64,000 nucleotides of DNA from Drosophila pseudoobscura (taxonomy: Eukaryota; Arthropoda; Insecta; Diptera; Drosophilidae), in contig NC_046680.1 in assembly GCF_009870125.1 (NCBI RefSeq), forward strand, positions 16,821,501-16,885,500, written 5' to 3'. The notes below the pieces were generated by a model. It worked only from the letters and a program-made list of their open reading frames with translations, searched no databases and was not told where the DNA came from. Shown piece after piece: positions 49,937 through 61,774 of the stretch. The position numbers and the translations under genes were made by a program. How positions within the stretch are numbered: the stretch's first letter is position 1; every line of letters begins with the position of its first letter.

Positions 49937-52900
49937 TTGTTTTATGCCCGCAAATTGGTTTCGCTTTGACTTGGAGTTGGAGCTTATGGGGCAGGTGCCC
50001 AGCACAGCACTAGGACCAGGGCTCTGCGGCTCTGCGGGTCTGCGGCTGTTCTCCCACCCACATCCAGTCGCTCCTGGCGCTGTGACTGTCACTTGAATGC
50101 AGGGAACATGGATATTCCGGCCAACCCCCCCTCCACCTCACTCTACTCCACTCCACTCCATTCCTGCATGCCGCCAAGAAGACACGACAACGACTCCTCC
50201 AAAGACAACAGCAAGCACAAGCGATGCGGTGTGTCTGCAGTTCCGTTTTGTGTACCTTTGTCAGCGACCCGTCGCAACCCGTTCCCGTACCCCACCCCCG
50301 TGGGGGGGTCTTGTATTAATTGTCACGCATATGTCTCTAACCTCCCGACAACCCCTGGAGGCGGGCCCACAAACCACAACCCGCCGCGACCGCGCATATT
50401 TTTGGGTCTATTGAAAGGCCAAAAACCACAAGAATGTTACCAAAAAGTGTTGCCAGCAAGGTATTCCGGGCCCCAGCCAGACACACATAGCTGCTGTTTG
50501 TTGTTTGTGCCCTGCCTTCGAGAGGGTATAGCCGGATCCACATGCATTCTGCAGTACGGCATGGCTGGGCCTTTCAAAGAGCATCTCAGCTTCGTTTTGA
50601 TCGATTCAAGTGTGTGTGTGTTTTCCGTCTTGTTTGTGTTACCATTTTTGTGTGTCATTTGGTGGTGGGGAGGGGGGATCTGCAATGGGTTAATGTGTGT
50701 GTGCGCAGTAGCCCGTACTGGGACCAAGAGCCAGGGGGAGGCGGTTCCGTCCGTTCCATCTACGTCTCCGTAGCGTCGCTGGCCGTGTGTCTGCGGTGGT
50801 GCCACAGCAGGCCGTGCAGCAGCAGACAGCTTCGTGCCACGCCATCGTTGTCTGTCGCTGCCGCTGCTCTACTTGACAATTACCTTCGGGTACATATGTT
50901 GCTCCACCATTGTTGTCGCTGGGCCTGGGCCTGGGCCTTGGCTGGCCTTTCTGCTTCTTTCTTTACTTTCTAAATATTTTCCTTGGCTTTTCCAGTCAGC
51001 AAGAGGCAGGGGGCCCGGAGACAAGACCTTTTTGTTTTTTCCTAATGTGTCGTTGTTTTCTTTTTTAATTGAATGACAGTGGCAGGCCGCTGCAGCCGGA
51101 GGGTAGAGCTACATACACGAGCTACCACGCGGCTAGCTGTTCATTTATTAATGCAATTAGCATATATGCATCTGCCTCTGACTCTGCCTCTGCGTCTGCA
51201 AGATGTGGCTTCAGCAGGAGAAAGAGTGGCACAGAGATTAGATAGCATCCAGCCCCCACCCGTCTTCTGTCAGCACAATTATGTGGCAACAACGCCCCGT
51301 TTGAGTAGCGCAAATATTGACAAACTTTTGCAGATTACAACTTGGAAATCTTAAACCACCTTTTGATGATAGGGCAGAGTGGATGACGGATGACGTGCCT
51401 GGCACCACTTTGCACTGATGTTAGGCCAAGTAAAGGGTTTAGGCCGCTTTCACCCAATTCCCCAATTGACATCCAAGTGCTTTCCAAGAAAACCAACCCG
51501 CAGCCATTGGTAGCCCCAAAGGGCTCGATTCTAGTCCCCGATTGGCATGCCTCGGGGCCATCCGCCCCTCCCGGGAAAATCCAGTGAAATAGGTAAATTA
51601 GTGCGGCCAATTATCGTGCTGGCCAGGCCTAGATACCGCCGCAAACTGCTACGAGAGCTCGTAACAATGCCCCGCCGAATGCTCGTACACATACACATAC
51701 AAATGTGGAACACACGCAAGGAGTGCAGCAGCAGCAAGTCCGCCCCAGGGGTGCATGCGGCAGAGCTTTTCCAGGATAATGGCAAGCAAAGTTATGACTA
51801 GATTAAGTCATTTATGGGGTTTATTTGATTGGACCGGCTATGACGTTTAATTTGAGTCATTGTCTGTTGGGATTAGCCCTTGAATATCCTCAACGTTTCG
51901 GTATATGATTTCCCATTAATAAAGCATATATTTATCCCAATTTTGGACTCCGTATAAACCGCATAACCGATGCGTGGTGCCATGGCTTAGTGCATTACTC
52001 CATGCCTGACAAAGTGCCAATAACTTTTGGCTTAAATTGACGTCGCAGCCCTTTTTTGCTGGCCGGACGGCTATCCATTACTGGGCCCCGGTCTCAGCCT
52101 AGTTCCCACCATAACGGGCCGAGCCAAACAGAGGAAAAACTTTGCCCAAAGAAGAGGGAATTTGCATGACCCGCTCGCTCGTAAGTTATGTCATGTTAGC
52201 AGTTGATTTTGAGCTAAACTTGGGGTGTAGGACGGAAGATGGTGGTGGGGGCGGAGCCCCAAGACCAGCACTGGAAAGTGCACGACAGGCCATGTCGTCG
52301 CTCCTCTTTGCCGCGTGTTGCGTGTCAAATAGTACGATGGAGCCCAGTACTACGAGGAAAATCCCAGCCTTGGAAAGTTGCTAAAGATTAAAAATTGGCT
52401 AAACTCTGGCTAAACAAGTCCAAGGGGCTAAGGCTAACGGCATTATTGATATAAATTGAAAGAAACCGCCGCGGGACGGCGGCTACCACACAATTTTGCG
52501 GCCGCCTTTTGAGTGGCAGAACAGAGAGAAAGAGAGAGCAGGACGGGGGTAATTTTATTTTCTACGCCAAAGAAAACCTTTCAAAGTCCCATAAATATTT
52601 ATGGCGTAAGGACCAACGTAAACAGCTCCGGCAATTTCTTTTCTCCTGACCATGCGAGGCCCCCACAGTTTTCCGGGAAACGGCAACGGCAGCTGAGATT
52701 TGCATTCGAAAATTGGATTATCAAACACTTTATCCGGGAAGACCACTTCAAAGGAAGCAGCAGCAGCCCACGTCTAGAGTTACCATCCAGTCATCCCGGG
52801 CCGCTATCAGCTTCCGATAGGCTCGGACATTTCATGGCTAGTTGGAGATGGGACGAGGAAGCAAACACAAATCAAATGGCTCGGCGGGGCAAGGCAGCGA

Positions 52901-53880
52901 TTTTCTGCATCGTTTCAAATCTCAAGGGCCTGTGACAGGGGCACACAGGATGCGCCTCTATTTGCCTTCGGGCGGCGCCTCGCCAGAGAGCCAACCGGAT
53001 ATGGGCCCATGGAAATTCAAACAAGTGCAGCAGCAGCAGCAGAGTCGGCAGCTGCAACAACTCGAGTGGCGTCTCAGACTCGTCTCACTCTCTCACTCAC
53101 TCACTCAAGTGTCCCCGATAGATGCGGCAAATTAAGATATCAGCAACGCTTTATGGTCCCGGGAAAACCCATTCATATCGGCAGTAGTACTAGGATAGTG
53201 TGGAGTGCACCCGTTGCCCGTAACCCGACCAGGAACAGCCCGCACAGTGGCATCCATTCAATCCACCTTTGTCGGCGGCGGCGGCGGCGGCGGCACAGAC
53301 AACCGACAACCGCAACACAGAGAGACGAGGCACATAAAAGGCATCATCTAATCGCTACTTTCTGTCACATTGATGATAAAATTTGGGTCAACTTTTAGTG
53401 GTAGCACCTTTTGCCTGCCACACACTCCCTCTCGCCGCCTCCACTCTATCTATCTAGCGCTATCCTGCCTGCCACAGATAGTCGGGAGTCGAGTCTGCAC
53501 TTACCCAACTTGAGTTTTATGTCTAATGGCCTAGGCTACCAGTTTTCCCTGTTGTTCCGTCTATCAACGAGTGTGTGTGTGTTTTTTTATGTCCCGTCGT
53601 CCCTTAAGTCGCCGACTTAGCCCGATGATAATAAAAGCAAAGGAACAGAGGCAAAGCCAGACCCAGGCCGAGGCCCAGGCTCCCAGGCTCTGGCTGGGAG
53701 ACAAAGTCTAAAAGCAAGTGGCGGGGCATATCCTTTTTATACCCGATACTCAAAATGAGTATTGGGGTATATTAGATTTGTGGTGAAAGTAGATGTGTGT
53801 AACGTCCAGAAGGAATCGTTTCCGACCCCATAAAGTATATATATTCTTGATCAGCATCAATAGCCGAGTCGATTGAGCCA

Positions 53881-53937
53881 TGTCTGTCTGTCCGTCTGTC
53901 CGTCCGTCCGTCTGTCCGTCTGTCCGTCTGTCCGTCC
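53881..53937 (+). repeat. GTCTGTCC/GTCCGTCC microsatellite inside the DINE-1-like element
   Basis: About 57 bp of tandem, slightly varied GTCTGTCC and GTCCGTCC units. This is the variable-length segment typical of DINE-1 copies. Confidence 0.85.
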
Positions 53938-53953
53938 CCTTCAGCGCCTAATG

Positions 53954-54672
53954 CTCAAAGACTATAAGAGCTAGAGCAACGATGTTTTGGATCCAGACTT
54001 CTGTGATATGTCACTGCTCCAAAAATATTTCAAAACTTTGCCCCGCCCACTTACGCCCCCACAAAGGGCGAAAATCTGTGGCATCCACAATTTCGACGAT
54101 AAGATAAAACAAAAAACGCAGAATCGTAGACAATAACCATATCTTTTAGACTGCAGAATCTGAATTGGATCGTATTATTATTATAGCCAGCATCAAGAAA
54201 ACAATTTCATTTTTTCTCGCCCTGTCTCTCTCTAACACACACGTAGCATAGGCGGCTTTGCTTAGGGTAAAACATTAGCGCCTAGATCTCAGAGACTATA
54301 AAAGCTAGAGCAACCAAATTTGGTATCCACACTCCTAATATATCGGACCGAGACGAGTTTGTTTCAAAATTTCGCCACACCCCCTTCCGCCCCCGCAAAG
54401 GATGCAAATCTGGGGATCTTCACATATCTCAGAGACTATTAAAGCTAGAGTAACCAAATTTGGTATTCGCACTTCTGTTAGATCTCACTATAAAACCTTT
54501 ATCTCAAAATTTCGCCCCACCCCCTTCCGCCCACACAAAGGACGAAAATCTGTTGAATCCACAATATTGCAGATTCGAGAAAACTAAAAACGCAGAATCA
54601 TAGAGAATGACCATATCTATCCGGTTGCTGAATCTGGATCAGATCAGATCATTTTTATAGCGAAAGGAAACA
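53954..54672 (+). repeat. Duplicated internal blocks of the DINE-1-like element
   Basis: Three diverged copies start with CTCARAGACTAT-A-AGCTAGAG at 53954, 54288 and 54428. Each continues through a TTTCGCC(C/A)CRCCC...CRCAAAGG block. Copies one and three are also followed by a related tail (AAAAACGCAGAATC... CCATATCT... GAATCTG); copy two lacks it. The pattern is therefore unit+tail, unit, unit+tail. Confidence 0.75.
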
Positions 54673-54697
54673 AATCAATTTGCAGTGGCTACGCAGC

Positions 54698-54711
54698 GCG
54701 TGACGTCACGC
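54698..54711. promoter_or_regulatory. 14-bp palindrome with a full CRE-type site, inside the element
   Basis: GCGTGACGTCACGC is a perfect palindrome containing TGACGTCA, the consensus of CREB/ATF-type bZIP factors. It lies about 100 bp before the 3' inverse repeat of the mobile element. Binding is inferred, not shown. Confidence 0.45.
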
Positions 54712-54849
54712 TCAGACTGATTTTCTGTCTCTCTCGCACGCACTCTTTGTCGTGTCGTTTAATATTAGCGGCGTCTGCCGGAGGAGAGCCATACTGACTT
54801 AGTATCGGGTATAACTCTAGAGTTGCGGTGTCCGCAGCAACTCACAACG

Positions 54850-57800
54850 TTCCCCCTCGTTTATGCTGTGGTTATTGTAATTTCTACCAGCCACACTGAG
54901 AGCCAAGAAATGTCTGATGCTCGATGGGCGATATGCAAATCCAACTGCTACAAAACAGGGCCCACAGAAGCAAATGGCAGCCAGCCGCATGTTAATGGGA
55001 GGTGAATCATCTCGTATGGGCAATGGGTGATGGGTGCCTCTCCCTTCATCTATAGGTGTTATTCATCAAAGTTTTTCGCTCAGTGCTCAAGGCGTTGCGG
55101 CTGAGACAACTCCTTGGATATCCTCGCTAAGGTCCGGGCTTTCTGTAGCAGATAAATGCAACACTTTCCGCTCGACGATGCATAAAAAAGGTACAACAAC
55201 AACAACAACTCTTCCACAAAGTGTTTTTTATGGCAATGGCCAATTGCATTCGGCGGCCTCCCTTACCACTGCCACAGGCAACAGTAGGCGTGTATCAACA
55301 CGCGAGCGGTGCCCCATTCAAGCAGCTGTAACATCAAATGAAATTCCGTATCAATTGACATTTGGTGGGGTCGTAAAAGGCTAGAAATTAACTCTTAGAA
55401 TGGGATAGAGCGGCGACTTTATTGCTTTCCAATGGCTGGCCACGGATGGAGATAGTGTTGGGTTCTGGAGACACCACAGCAGACTTTTAAAGGCCGCGAC
55501 CTGCCCCACTTTATTCCTCAGAGAGAGGGAGTCTCTGATAAAACCAACTGAAATTTGAATAAAAGGCACTTAATATATTTCCATAAAGTAATACAAAAAA
55601 AAACGCCACTATTTAAAGATATTTCAGTGATACATTCAAGGACTCTCAACCTATCCCCAATAAATATTTGCTTAATTCCAAAAATAGTTCTGGATTTATC
55701 CAAAAATAGATTGAGTTCCATTTTGGCCATGATTTGGCATATAAATATTTGCGTGATTTATTCAAACACTTTTCGAAAATATTGAGCCGCGACTGTGTGA
55801 AGTGCGCCCCCTCGAAGACAAAAACAAAAGTTGGGCTTCGTGATTGGCATAATTTTAAGTGGAGTTTCGCTTTCGTGTTTTTTTTCGTAAACTTTGTTGC
55901 TCTGTTCTCCAAGGTGTGAAAATAATTGAAGACAGGCCACTCTCAAGGCTGCGTTTAATGAAACACCTACAGGCAGAAATTATGAGCCATCATCTGTCGC
56001 CGGCTCGGTTCGGGCCTCAAAATTAATTGCAATTTACGATGACGTTTCAACAAAAACAAGACGACGGGAAAAACAGTAAGTAAGTTGAACAAAAACAGTT
56101 GAACAGGCTATAAAGTTAATAAAAAAAATACAGAAAACAGAAGAAAACAGACAAAACTACGCGGGCAAGCACAATAAACGTGCGGCTCTTAATTGAGTCA
56201 TGGCTGGGACTGGGGGCTGGGACTGGGGATGGGTAAGAGTGTGTGCCTCTGTAGTGGGCCTCGAGTGGCCGCAGTGGCATCATTGGTTCGAAAAATCAGA
56301 GCCAAATGAATAATATTTATTATACAATTCGTGGCAGCAGCAGCAGCAGCAGCCGCATGTGAAGTGGTGGCCAGGATGGTCCCTCCTCCGACTGCATTTC
56401 GGATGCGAAGCGGTAGCCGGGATCGCCTTCAAGTGTAACGAAAATATTGAAATGAAATTGTCAAGAGATGGGGATCCATAGTGAAAGCTAGTGTGGGTCG
56501 AGGCCAATGAATAAATCAGTCCGCTGACTCGACAATAACTGGAACACAGGGCAAGTACTCCATCTCCAACCCGAATGGCGGATCCATCCTGTCAACTCGT
56601 TTGGTTTCCTTTGAAAATCCCGATCCCGAACACAATGGCTCTGCAAGGCCCCACCCAACTTCCCATTCTTTGGCAATCCCTCCCTCTCTCTCTCCTTTCT
56701 GCTCGATTTAAAAAAATCAATCAGCCCATGCCTCAGCCATGTTTTGTGACTGTCTAGAGTACAGAGCGTCAGATACTTCCCACTCGCCAGACCGCCAGAC
56801 CAAGTGTGAAATTTGCTGTAAACCACAAGAAACATATTAAAAAAATAAGAAAAAAATACGAGTATATGGGGAAAAAAATGCGAAACGAAAATACCACAAG
56901 GAGAGAGAGTGTGAGAGGTAGGATAGGTGCCTGGCAGGGGGGCGGGAGACGGAGACTCTTTGAGCACAACTTGATTACTGCCTCATTTAGTTTCATTTAA
57001 GCCCAAAGACGCCAGACCAAGACAACAACAAAAAAATACATTGTAAAAAGAAAAGAAATACTAACTCCGATGGCCGAAACTTCAGATACTCTCACAGATC
57101 CCATTATTTGACAGCTAGAAGATACAGCGATCCTACCTTGCTGGCTTCCTCTTGTAATACTTCCTTTACATCCAAAAAGACAGGTCATATGCAGATCATC
57201 TGGTAGAGACCTGGCAGAATATTTAATCATATTCTGATCATACTCTGAGGGACGGCTAAATATATATGGGTGGACGAAAATGATTCCTTCTCCGATAAAT
57301 ACCCTCTTTTGCAGAGTATAAAAAGGAAAATATATCTGAAACTGTTGTTGCTGCGACTGGGGCTGTGGTTGTGGCTGTTATGGCCAAATGAGAGCATTTT
57401 GTGTGGTAAAACAAGTTGAGTGGCCAAAGTGGGGCGGAGAGGAGAGGAGCGCAGGCCTTAAAGCGGCAATAAACGGCGACAAAAGCAACTAAATTTTGCG
57501 GCTGCGATACAGCAAGGAGTGAGAGAGAGGACGGGGGCTGTAGAGGGGCTGCTTGGGATCTGCTTAGCGATCGAATTTCACATGAGGCGATATTTTACGA
57601 TATTGTCTCAATCAGGGACAAGAAAACCACACCACGCCGCAACGGGGTTTTGTGTGGCACTGTCAGGGGCGGGGGGAAAGGATTATAGTTTGTTTATAGG
57701 CGAGCGCGGATTCAGTGAGTGCTCAGGCGCGACGGGGCCGAAAATCCGAGCAAAAATCGCCGGCGATAGTAGCGTAAAATGTCAGGCATTTGAGGCTGTT

Positions 57801-57890
57801 CGGCCAACCCAACAGATACACAGCATACAGCAAGCAAGCGAGTTGCAGATACAAGATACATAATTGCTGCCAGCAAACAGAAACAGAAAA
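54850..57890. other. No supported gene
   Basis: Non-coding. AT-rich between 55.5 and 56.1 kb, with a GCA array near 56340. A short TACCCTC...GAGTATAAAAAGG stretch at about 57300-57330 looks like a possible end fragment of an old mobile element, too short to name. Confidence 0.45.
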
Positions 57891-57899
57891 CCTGCCGCT

Positions 57900-58275
57900 C
57901 AGCGTGTCAATGACAGCAAAATGAGAGCGGGCCACAAAGAGAACGCGCGAGAGAGAGCAACCCAGAGAGCAGCCAGAGAGCGACCATTGAGAGTGTGTGA
58001 GTGAGCGGCGCACGCACACAGGCAAAGCGCAGATCGCTGCGGAAACTGTGCGAAAGGGAAGACAGATACAACGAAAGCTGATCGTGAAAGAGATGGTCGA
58101 CCAGCGGGAGAGCGAGAACCAGATCTGCTGCACGAGTATGAGTGAGAGACAGATCCGGTGCGCAAGTATTGGTGCGAGCAGAGCAGCGTCTGAAGTGGTG
58201 TGCGTGACATTTCCCCTCTTTTACTCTCTTGCTCGCTCTCACTCTCTGGCCCTCAACTCTCTCACAGACCAGCTA
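57900..58275. promoter_or_regulatory. GAGA/CTCT-rich block, candidate GAGA-factor target
   Basis: From about 57920 to 58165 the plus strand carries many GAGAG and GAGCG(A) repeats. From about 58215 to 58270 the pattern inverts to CTCTC. Clustered GAGAG on both strands is known for GAGA-factor (Trl) sites at Drosophila promoters and Polycomb response elements. A 150-codon open frame crosses part of it, but its composition follows the repeats, so I do not call it a gene. Confidence 0.4.
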
Positions 58276-58514
58276 CCTGCCAATGTATCTAAGTATCTTG
58301 CAGATAGACCCATTACAAATGTAGGCTCAGACGAGGGCTTAGGCCGCCTCCTCCCCCCACCACCACCACAACCAGCGTCTAAACTGTTTGCTGAAACAAC
58401 ATCGCCGGCATTCAACGGAATGTTATTTTTAGACTCCGCACAGCAGTAAAAAGATTTATACTTTAGACCATTTTTCCAGAGATTTTTGGCAATTAGTTTG
58501 GGCCTGCAAAAACA

Positions 58515-58537
58515 TCCAGCCAGCCAGCCAGCCAGCT
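58515..58537. repeat. (CCAG)n microsatellite
   Basis: Five CCAG units. A CTGG-type counterpart lies at about 14968-14992. Confidence 0.85.
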
Positions 58538-59529
58538 AGCCGTTTTCCTCCGCACAGAAAAGCCACAAGAAAACTCCGAGGGTACCCGCTGTAAGCTGCA
58601 CAAATAATAAAACGAAACGAAACGAAATTATAGACCAATTTATAAACATGAGTTGTCGAACGATCGTCGTCGTCGTTGGGCTGCTCTTCGTGTGCCTAAT
58701 GAAGGGTTCTGTCTGATCTTTAAAGCAGCTCTCGTGTGGCATTAGCAAAACGCTGAAAAATTGCGACCCCGAAAAACGAAACGAAATCTTTAGCAGCAAA
58801 AAAAAAAATAAAGCGAAAGAGCGGCTGACAATTAGAATTGTCTGGCCGGCTTTTTCTGCTTAGCCATGATTACAGGTTGTGGCCGAAAGCAGCAGCGGCA
58901 GAATGAATTGGTATTTTTTTGTTTGGTTTTTGGGGATATTTTTGGTGGACTTCTAGAAAATTATAAAAATATTTAAATTACTCGAAAAAGACTTGGGGAA
59001 GTTGGTGATTATATCGTTGCTTCTGGAATCTTTCAATTGGTAAACAGAATAATCGCCCGACATGCAAATCACTACAGTCACAACATTTTTCACCGCAAAA
59101 TACCGAATTGTTCCGCTTCCTCTGCAGACGGACAGAAGCATTAATCAAAAGCGACCGATAAATAGTTTGCAGCCAAGAATGTCCTCCATAACCGCGTAAT
59201 TAACCCCATTCCATGGCAAAGGCTGAAGAGAAATATGGCACAAGAGTTAATGCACATTAAAGCTCATATATCAACCCCTACAAGTGGTGGAGTGGCAGCG
59301 GGGGTGGGCGCTGGCTGCTGGTGGCAACAATAGGCAGGCGGCAACACCACTCGAGCCGAAGCCAAGCCAAGCAGCACACAATGCAGCCGCCGCCATCCAA
59401 CCAGCAAAAGTATCTTTAAGATGCACTTGAACGGTCGTCGGCATCTCGCTCGTTACTCACATAACATGTCGCTATACTATACTGTACCATAGTGTACACG
59501 AACACGCTTGTATATGTATTATAAATATC

Positions 59530-59567
59530 GCCTGGCATATATAAAAATGCCTGGCATTGTTTCAGAG
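59530..59567 (+). promoter_or_regulatory. TATA box bracketed by a 9-bp direct repeat, with an Inr-like TTCAGAG
   Basis: GCCTGGCAT occurs at 59530-59538 and 59549-59557, bracketing TATATAAAAAT (59538-59548). TTCAGAG follows at 59561. The TATA-to-Inr spacing of about 25 bp is slightly short. The same TTTCAG could instead be a splice acceptor for the open frame that follows. Confidence 0.3.
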
Positions 59568-59787
59568 CCATCGTATCGACGTGTGGGCGCATTACCGAAC
59601 CCGCATATCAAATGAGAGTCCTGGTCTGAAGACCAACCAACAACAAGCACTCGATTCAATAGCAAATCACACTAGCCAACAGGAATTTAAAAATTCAAAA
59701 GATAAATCTATAAAATATTTAATAGAACTGATGGGATCTGAATTATCCATACATTTACAGAAAACACTATCCCAAAAAATGGTTTGA
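59566..59787 (+). CDS. Weak candidate terminal exon (73 codons)
   Basis: After GTTTCAG the frame starting AGC-CAT-CGT is open to a TGA at 59785-59787 in an AT-rich region. It reads as a charged, helix-prone chain (SHRIDVWAHYRTRIS... SIKYLIELMGSELSIHLQKT). It has no ATG near its start, so it would need an upstream exon, and none was identified. It could be a relic or chance. Confidence 0.18.
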   Translation, partial: SHRIDVWAHYRTRISNESPGLKTNQQQALDSIANHTSQQEFKNSKDKSIKYLIELMGSELSIHLQKTLSQKMV

Positions 59788-60343
59788 TGGTAGTTTGCTT
59801 CCTTTCTTAAGTGTGGCAACACTTCTGCGGATTTGATCTACTATAATTTCGATCTTTCATCTAACTGAAATTTGTTGATCAGTACGATTCCTCGATGGAG
59901 GCGGGAGGAGGCAGGCTTTAGGAGGAGTAATGTAATGCAAGTGCGCTTGACAGCTGCCAGAAGGACGACTCTTCCCCAGCAGCAGCAGGAGCTGCAGGCA
60001 TCGGGCACAGCCGGAGGAGCAGCAGGCATTGCTGTTGCTGTCAGACGCACTTTCCACTCGATGCCACATCCATATCCATTTGGATAACCACACACACCCA
60101 CAGCCACAGACACAAACGTGTATTGATGGCTTCCACGTCCCCATTCCCATCTCCCCGCACATTTCATTCATTACGCCGCAGCGACTCCTCCAAAGATATT
60201 CATAACTGCATTTACAAGATGAGTTTTCCTTCTGCTGCTGCTCCTTCTGGCAATTTTCTATTTCACCAAAAGATTATGAAAATTTTGGCCTCAAAAAATC
60301 GGGCAAAACGCTTGCCGCATTCGGATGCGGATTGGCAACGGCT

Positions 60344-60376
60344 GCCGCTGCCGCTGCCACTGCCACTGCCACTGCA
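60344..60376. repeat. (CTGCCG/CTGCCA)n hexamer array
   Basis: Five to six units with a G-to-A switch midway. Confidence 0.85.
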
Positions 60377-61750
60377 AAATGGAAAATCAGAAAACAAAAC
60401 TCAGTGAACAGACATAAATTATGCATTACAAACGTGCTTCTGACCCATTGCCATTTTCTAATTCAATTAAAATAGTTTTTTCCTCTGTTTCGGTTTCTGT
60501 TTCGGTTTCTGTTTAGTTTGCATTTGAATACAATTTCCCCAGGAGCGGAGCCAAGTGGGAAAGTTTCCCTCGCTCCACCGCACCATCGCTCCTGCCACCT
60601 CCTGCCACCCCTCTCTGGGGCATGACTAAATACACCGCTGGGAAAGTTGGAGGAGCAGCGCATCCGATGCTGCCACAGAGCCACTCGCCCGGACAGACAC
60701 TAATTTGACATAGTTATGCGAGTCGAAATGAAAGCTGCACTGAGGATTCAGAGGATTCTCATTCTCATTCTGGCCGTGGCCAATGCGGCGTATGAATAAT
60801 ATTCAGGCGCAAGCCCCCTCACACCCATCCGTGCGGTGCCCAAAACAACAAGCATTTTGAATCTTTTATGAAAGCCTTCTGCCACACAAGGTTGGTGTCT
60901 CTAAAGAAGCACGCAGGCAGATGCGCGAAATTCTTGTATAGTCATCTGATAAGTAATGGTTCATAGTAATAGGTCAAAAAATCGTAGTTCTCTCAAATAT
61001 CTTTCCAATTAACGAAGTTGAACTGAAAATATTAATGATACAGTTGGTAAATATCTCATAAATTCCTTAAAATTTATGACCAGAAAATCCCATTTTACCT
61101 CTTCTAGAAATATATTTTTTTTATTTTATTTATCTAGTTTAGTTATGCCATAGTTATGTCACGCAGTTTCTTTCCAAGGGTCGACGACATACGACACAGT
61201 CTGTCACAAAAGTTTCGGGCACATGTCGAGTTAATGAAATTTAAAAATTCATAAAATATTCGCACCACTAAGCAAACAACAATAAGAACAGCAACAGCAG
61301 CAGCATCCACAAGAGCAACATATATGGGAAGCAGCAGCAGCAACATCCACAGTACAGCAGGGAAGGAGCACCATCTAGGGCAAAAGCAGCATCAACAGCA
61401 ATAGAAGCCGAAGTAGGAGTAGAAACGGGGCAAGCGTAACTCAATTAATTAATAGCAATAGAGCAACAGCAACAGCCACCGTAGGAGAAACAGCAGCAAC
61501 AGCAACAGCAACAACATTAACAGAAACAACAACGACAAACAAACAAAATAATTAAGTAAGAAAACTTTCATATTTGCAGTCCCGCAAAAACAAAATAACA
61601 AAACGGCACAGAACAAAACAAAAAAGAAGCCAACAAGCTCTCTGCTGCAGCAACAGAAGCAACAGACCCCGAAATGGAAGAGGAAGTGGAAGCGTAAACA
61701 TCCAAAAAGCCGGGCAAACTTTGCAACTCTGCCCCACGTGCCCCACAGCC

Positions 61751-61774
61751 ACTGGGTACTGGGTACTGGGTACT
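61751..61774. repeat. (ACTGGGT)3 heptamer array
   Basis: Three perfect ACTGGGT units plus ACT. Confidence 0.85.

Larger units (their letters stand above)
40845..53730. other. No supported gene; repeat-rich non-coding DNA
   Basis: Contains many short arrays and a GA-rich block (42600-42660). Degenerate CTGGGTCT-type runs occur at 41335-41390, 43655-43675 and 45960-46000. A 226-codon frame at 50093-50773 is the longest in the window, but it reads as Pro/Ser low complexity then hydrophobic noise, with no conserved-looking feature. Confidence 0.5.
53738..54843 (+). mobile_element. DINE-1/INE-1-like non-autonomous Helentron
   Basis: The element opens with TATACCCGATAC (53738-53749), and the exact inverse, GTATCGGGTATA, lies at 54802-54813. 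A short tail follows with an imperfect hairpin (54820-54843, arms GAGTTGC/GCAACTC). Near the 5' end are a conserved-looking block (AAAGTATATATATTCTTGATC... GAGTCGATTGAGCCATG) and then a GTCTGTCC-type microsatellite (53881-53937). This order of subterminal inverted repeat, core, variable microsatellite, inverse repeat and 3' hairpin is the published layout of DINE-1. The family name is from memory of the layout and core motifs. There is no coding capacity, as expected for a non-autonomous element. The interior carries duplicated blocks. Confidence 0.75.

Noticed and set aside
50093..50773. Longest open frame in the window (226 codons, plus strand)
   Set aside because: Biased Pro/Ser/Thr start from CTCCACTC repeats, then hydrophobic runs from GT-rich DNA. 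No start context, no codon pattern, no domain; overlapping frames are also open.
57297..57330. TACCCTC...GAGTATAAAAAGG stretch resembling a mobile-element terminus
   Set aside because: Too short and without a partner end; it could not be separated from chance AT-rich sequence.
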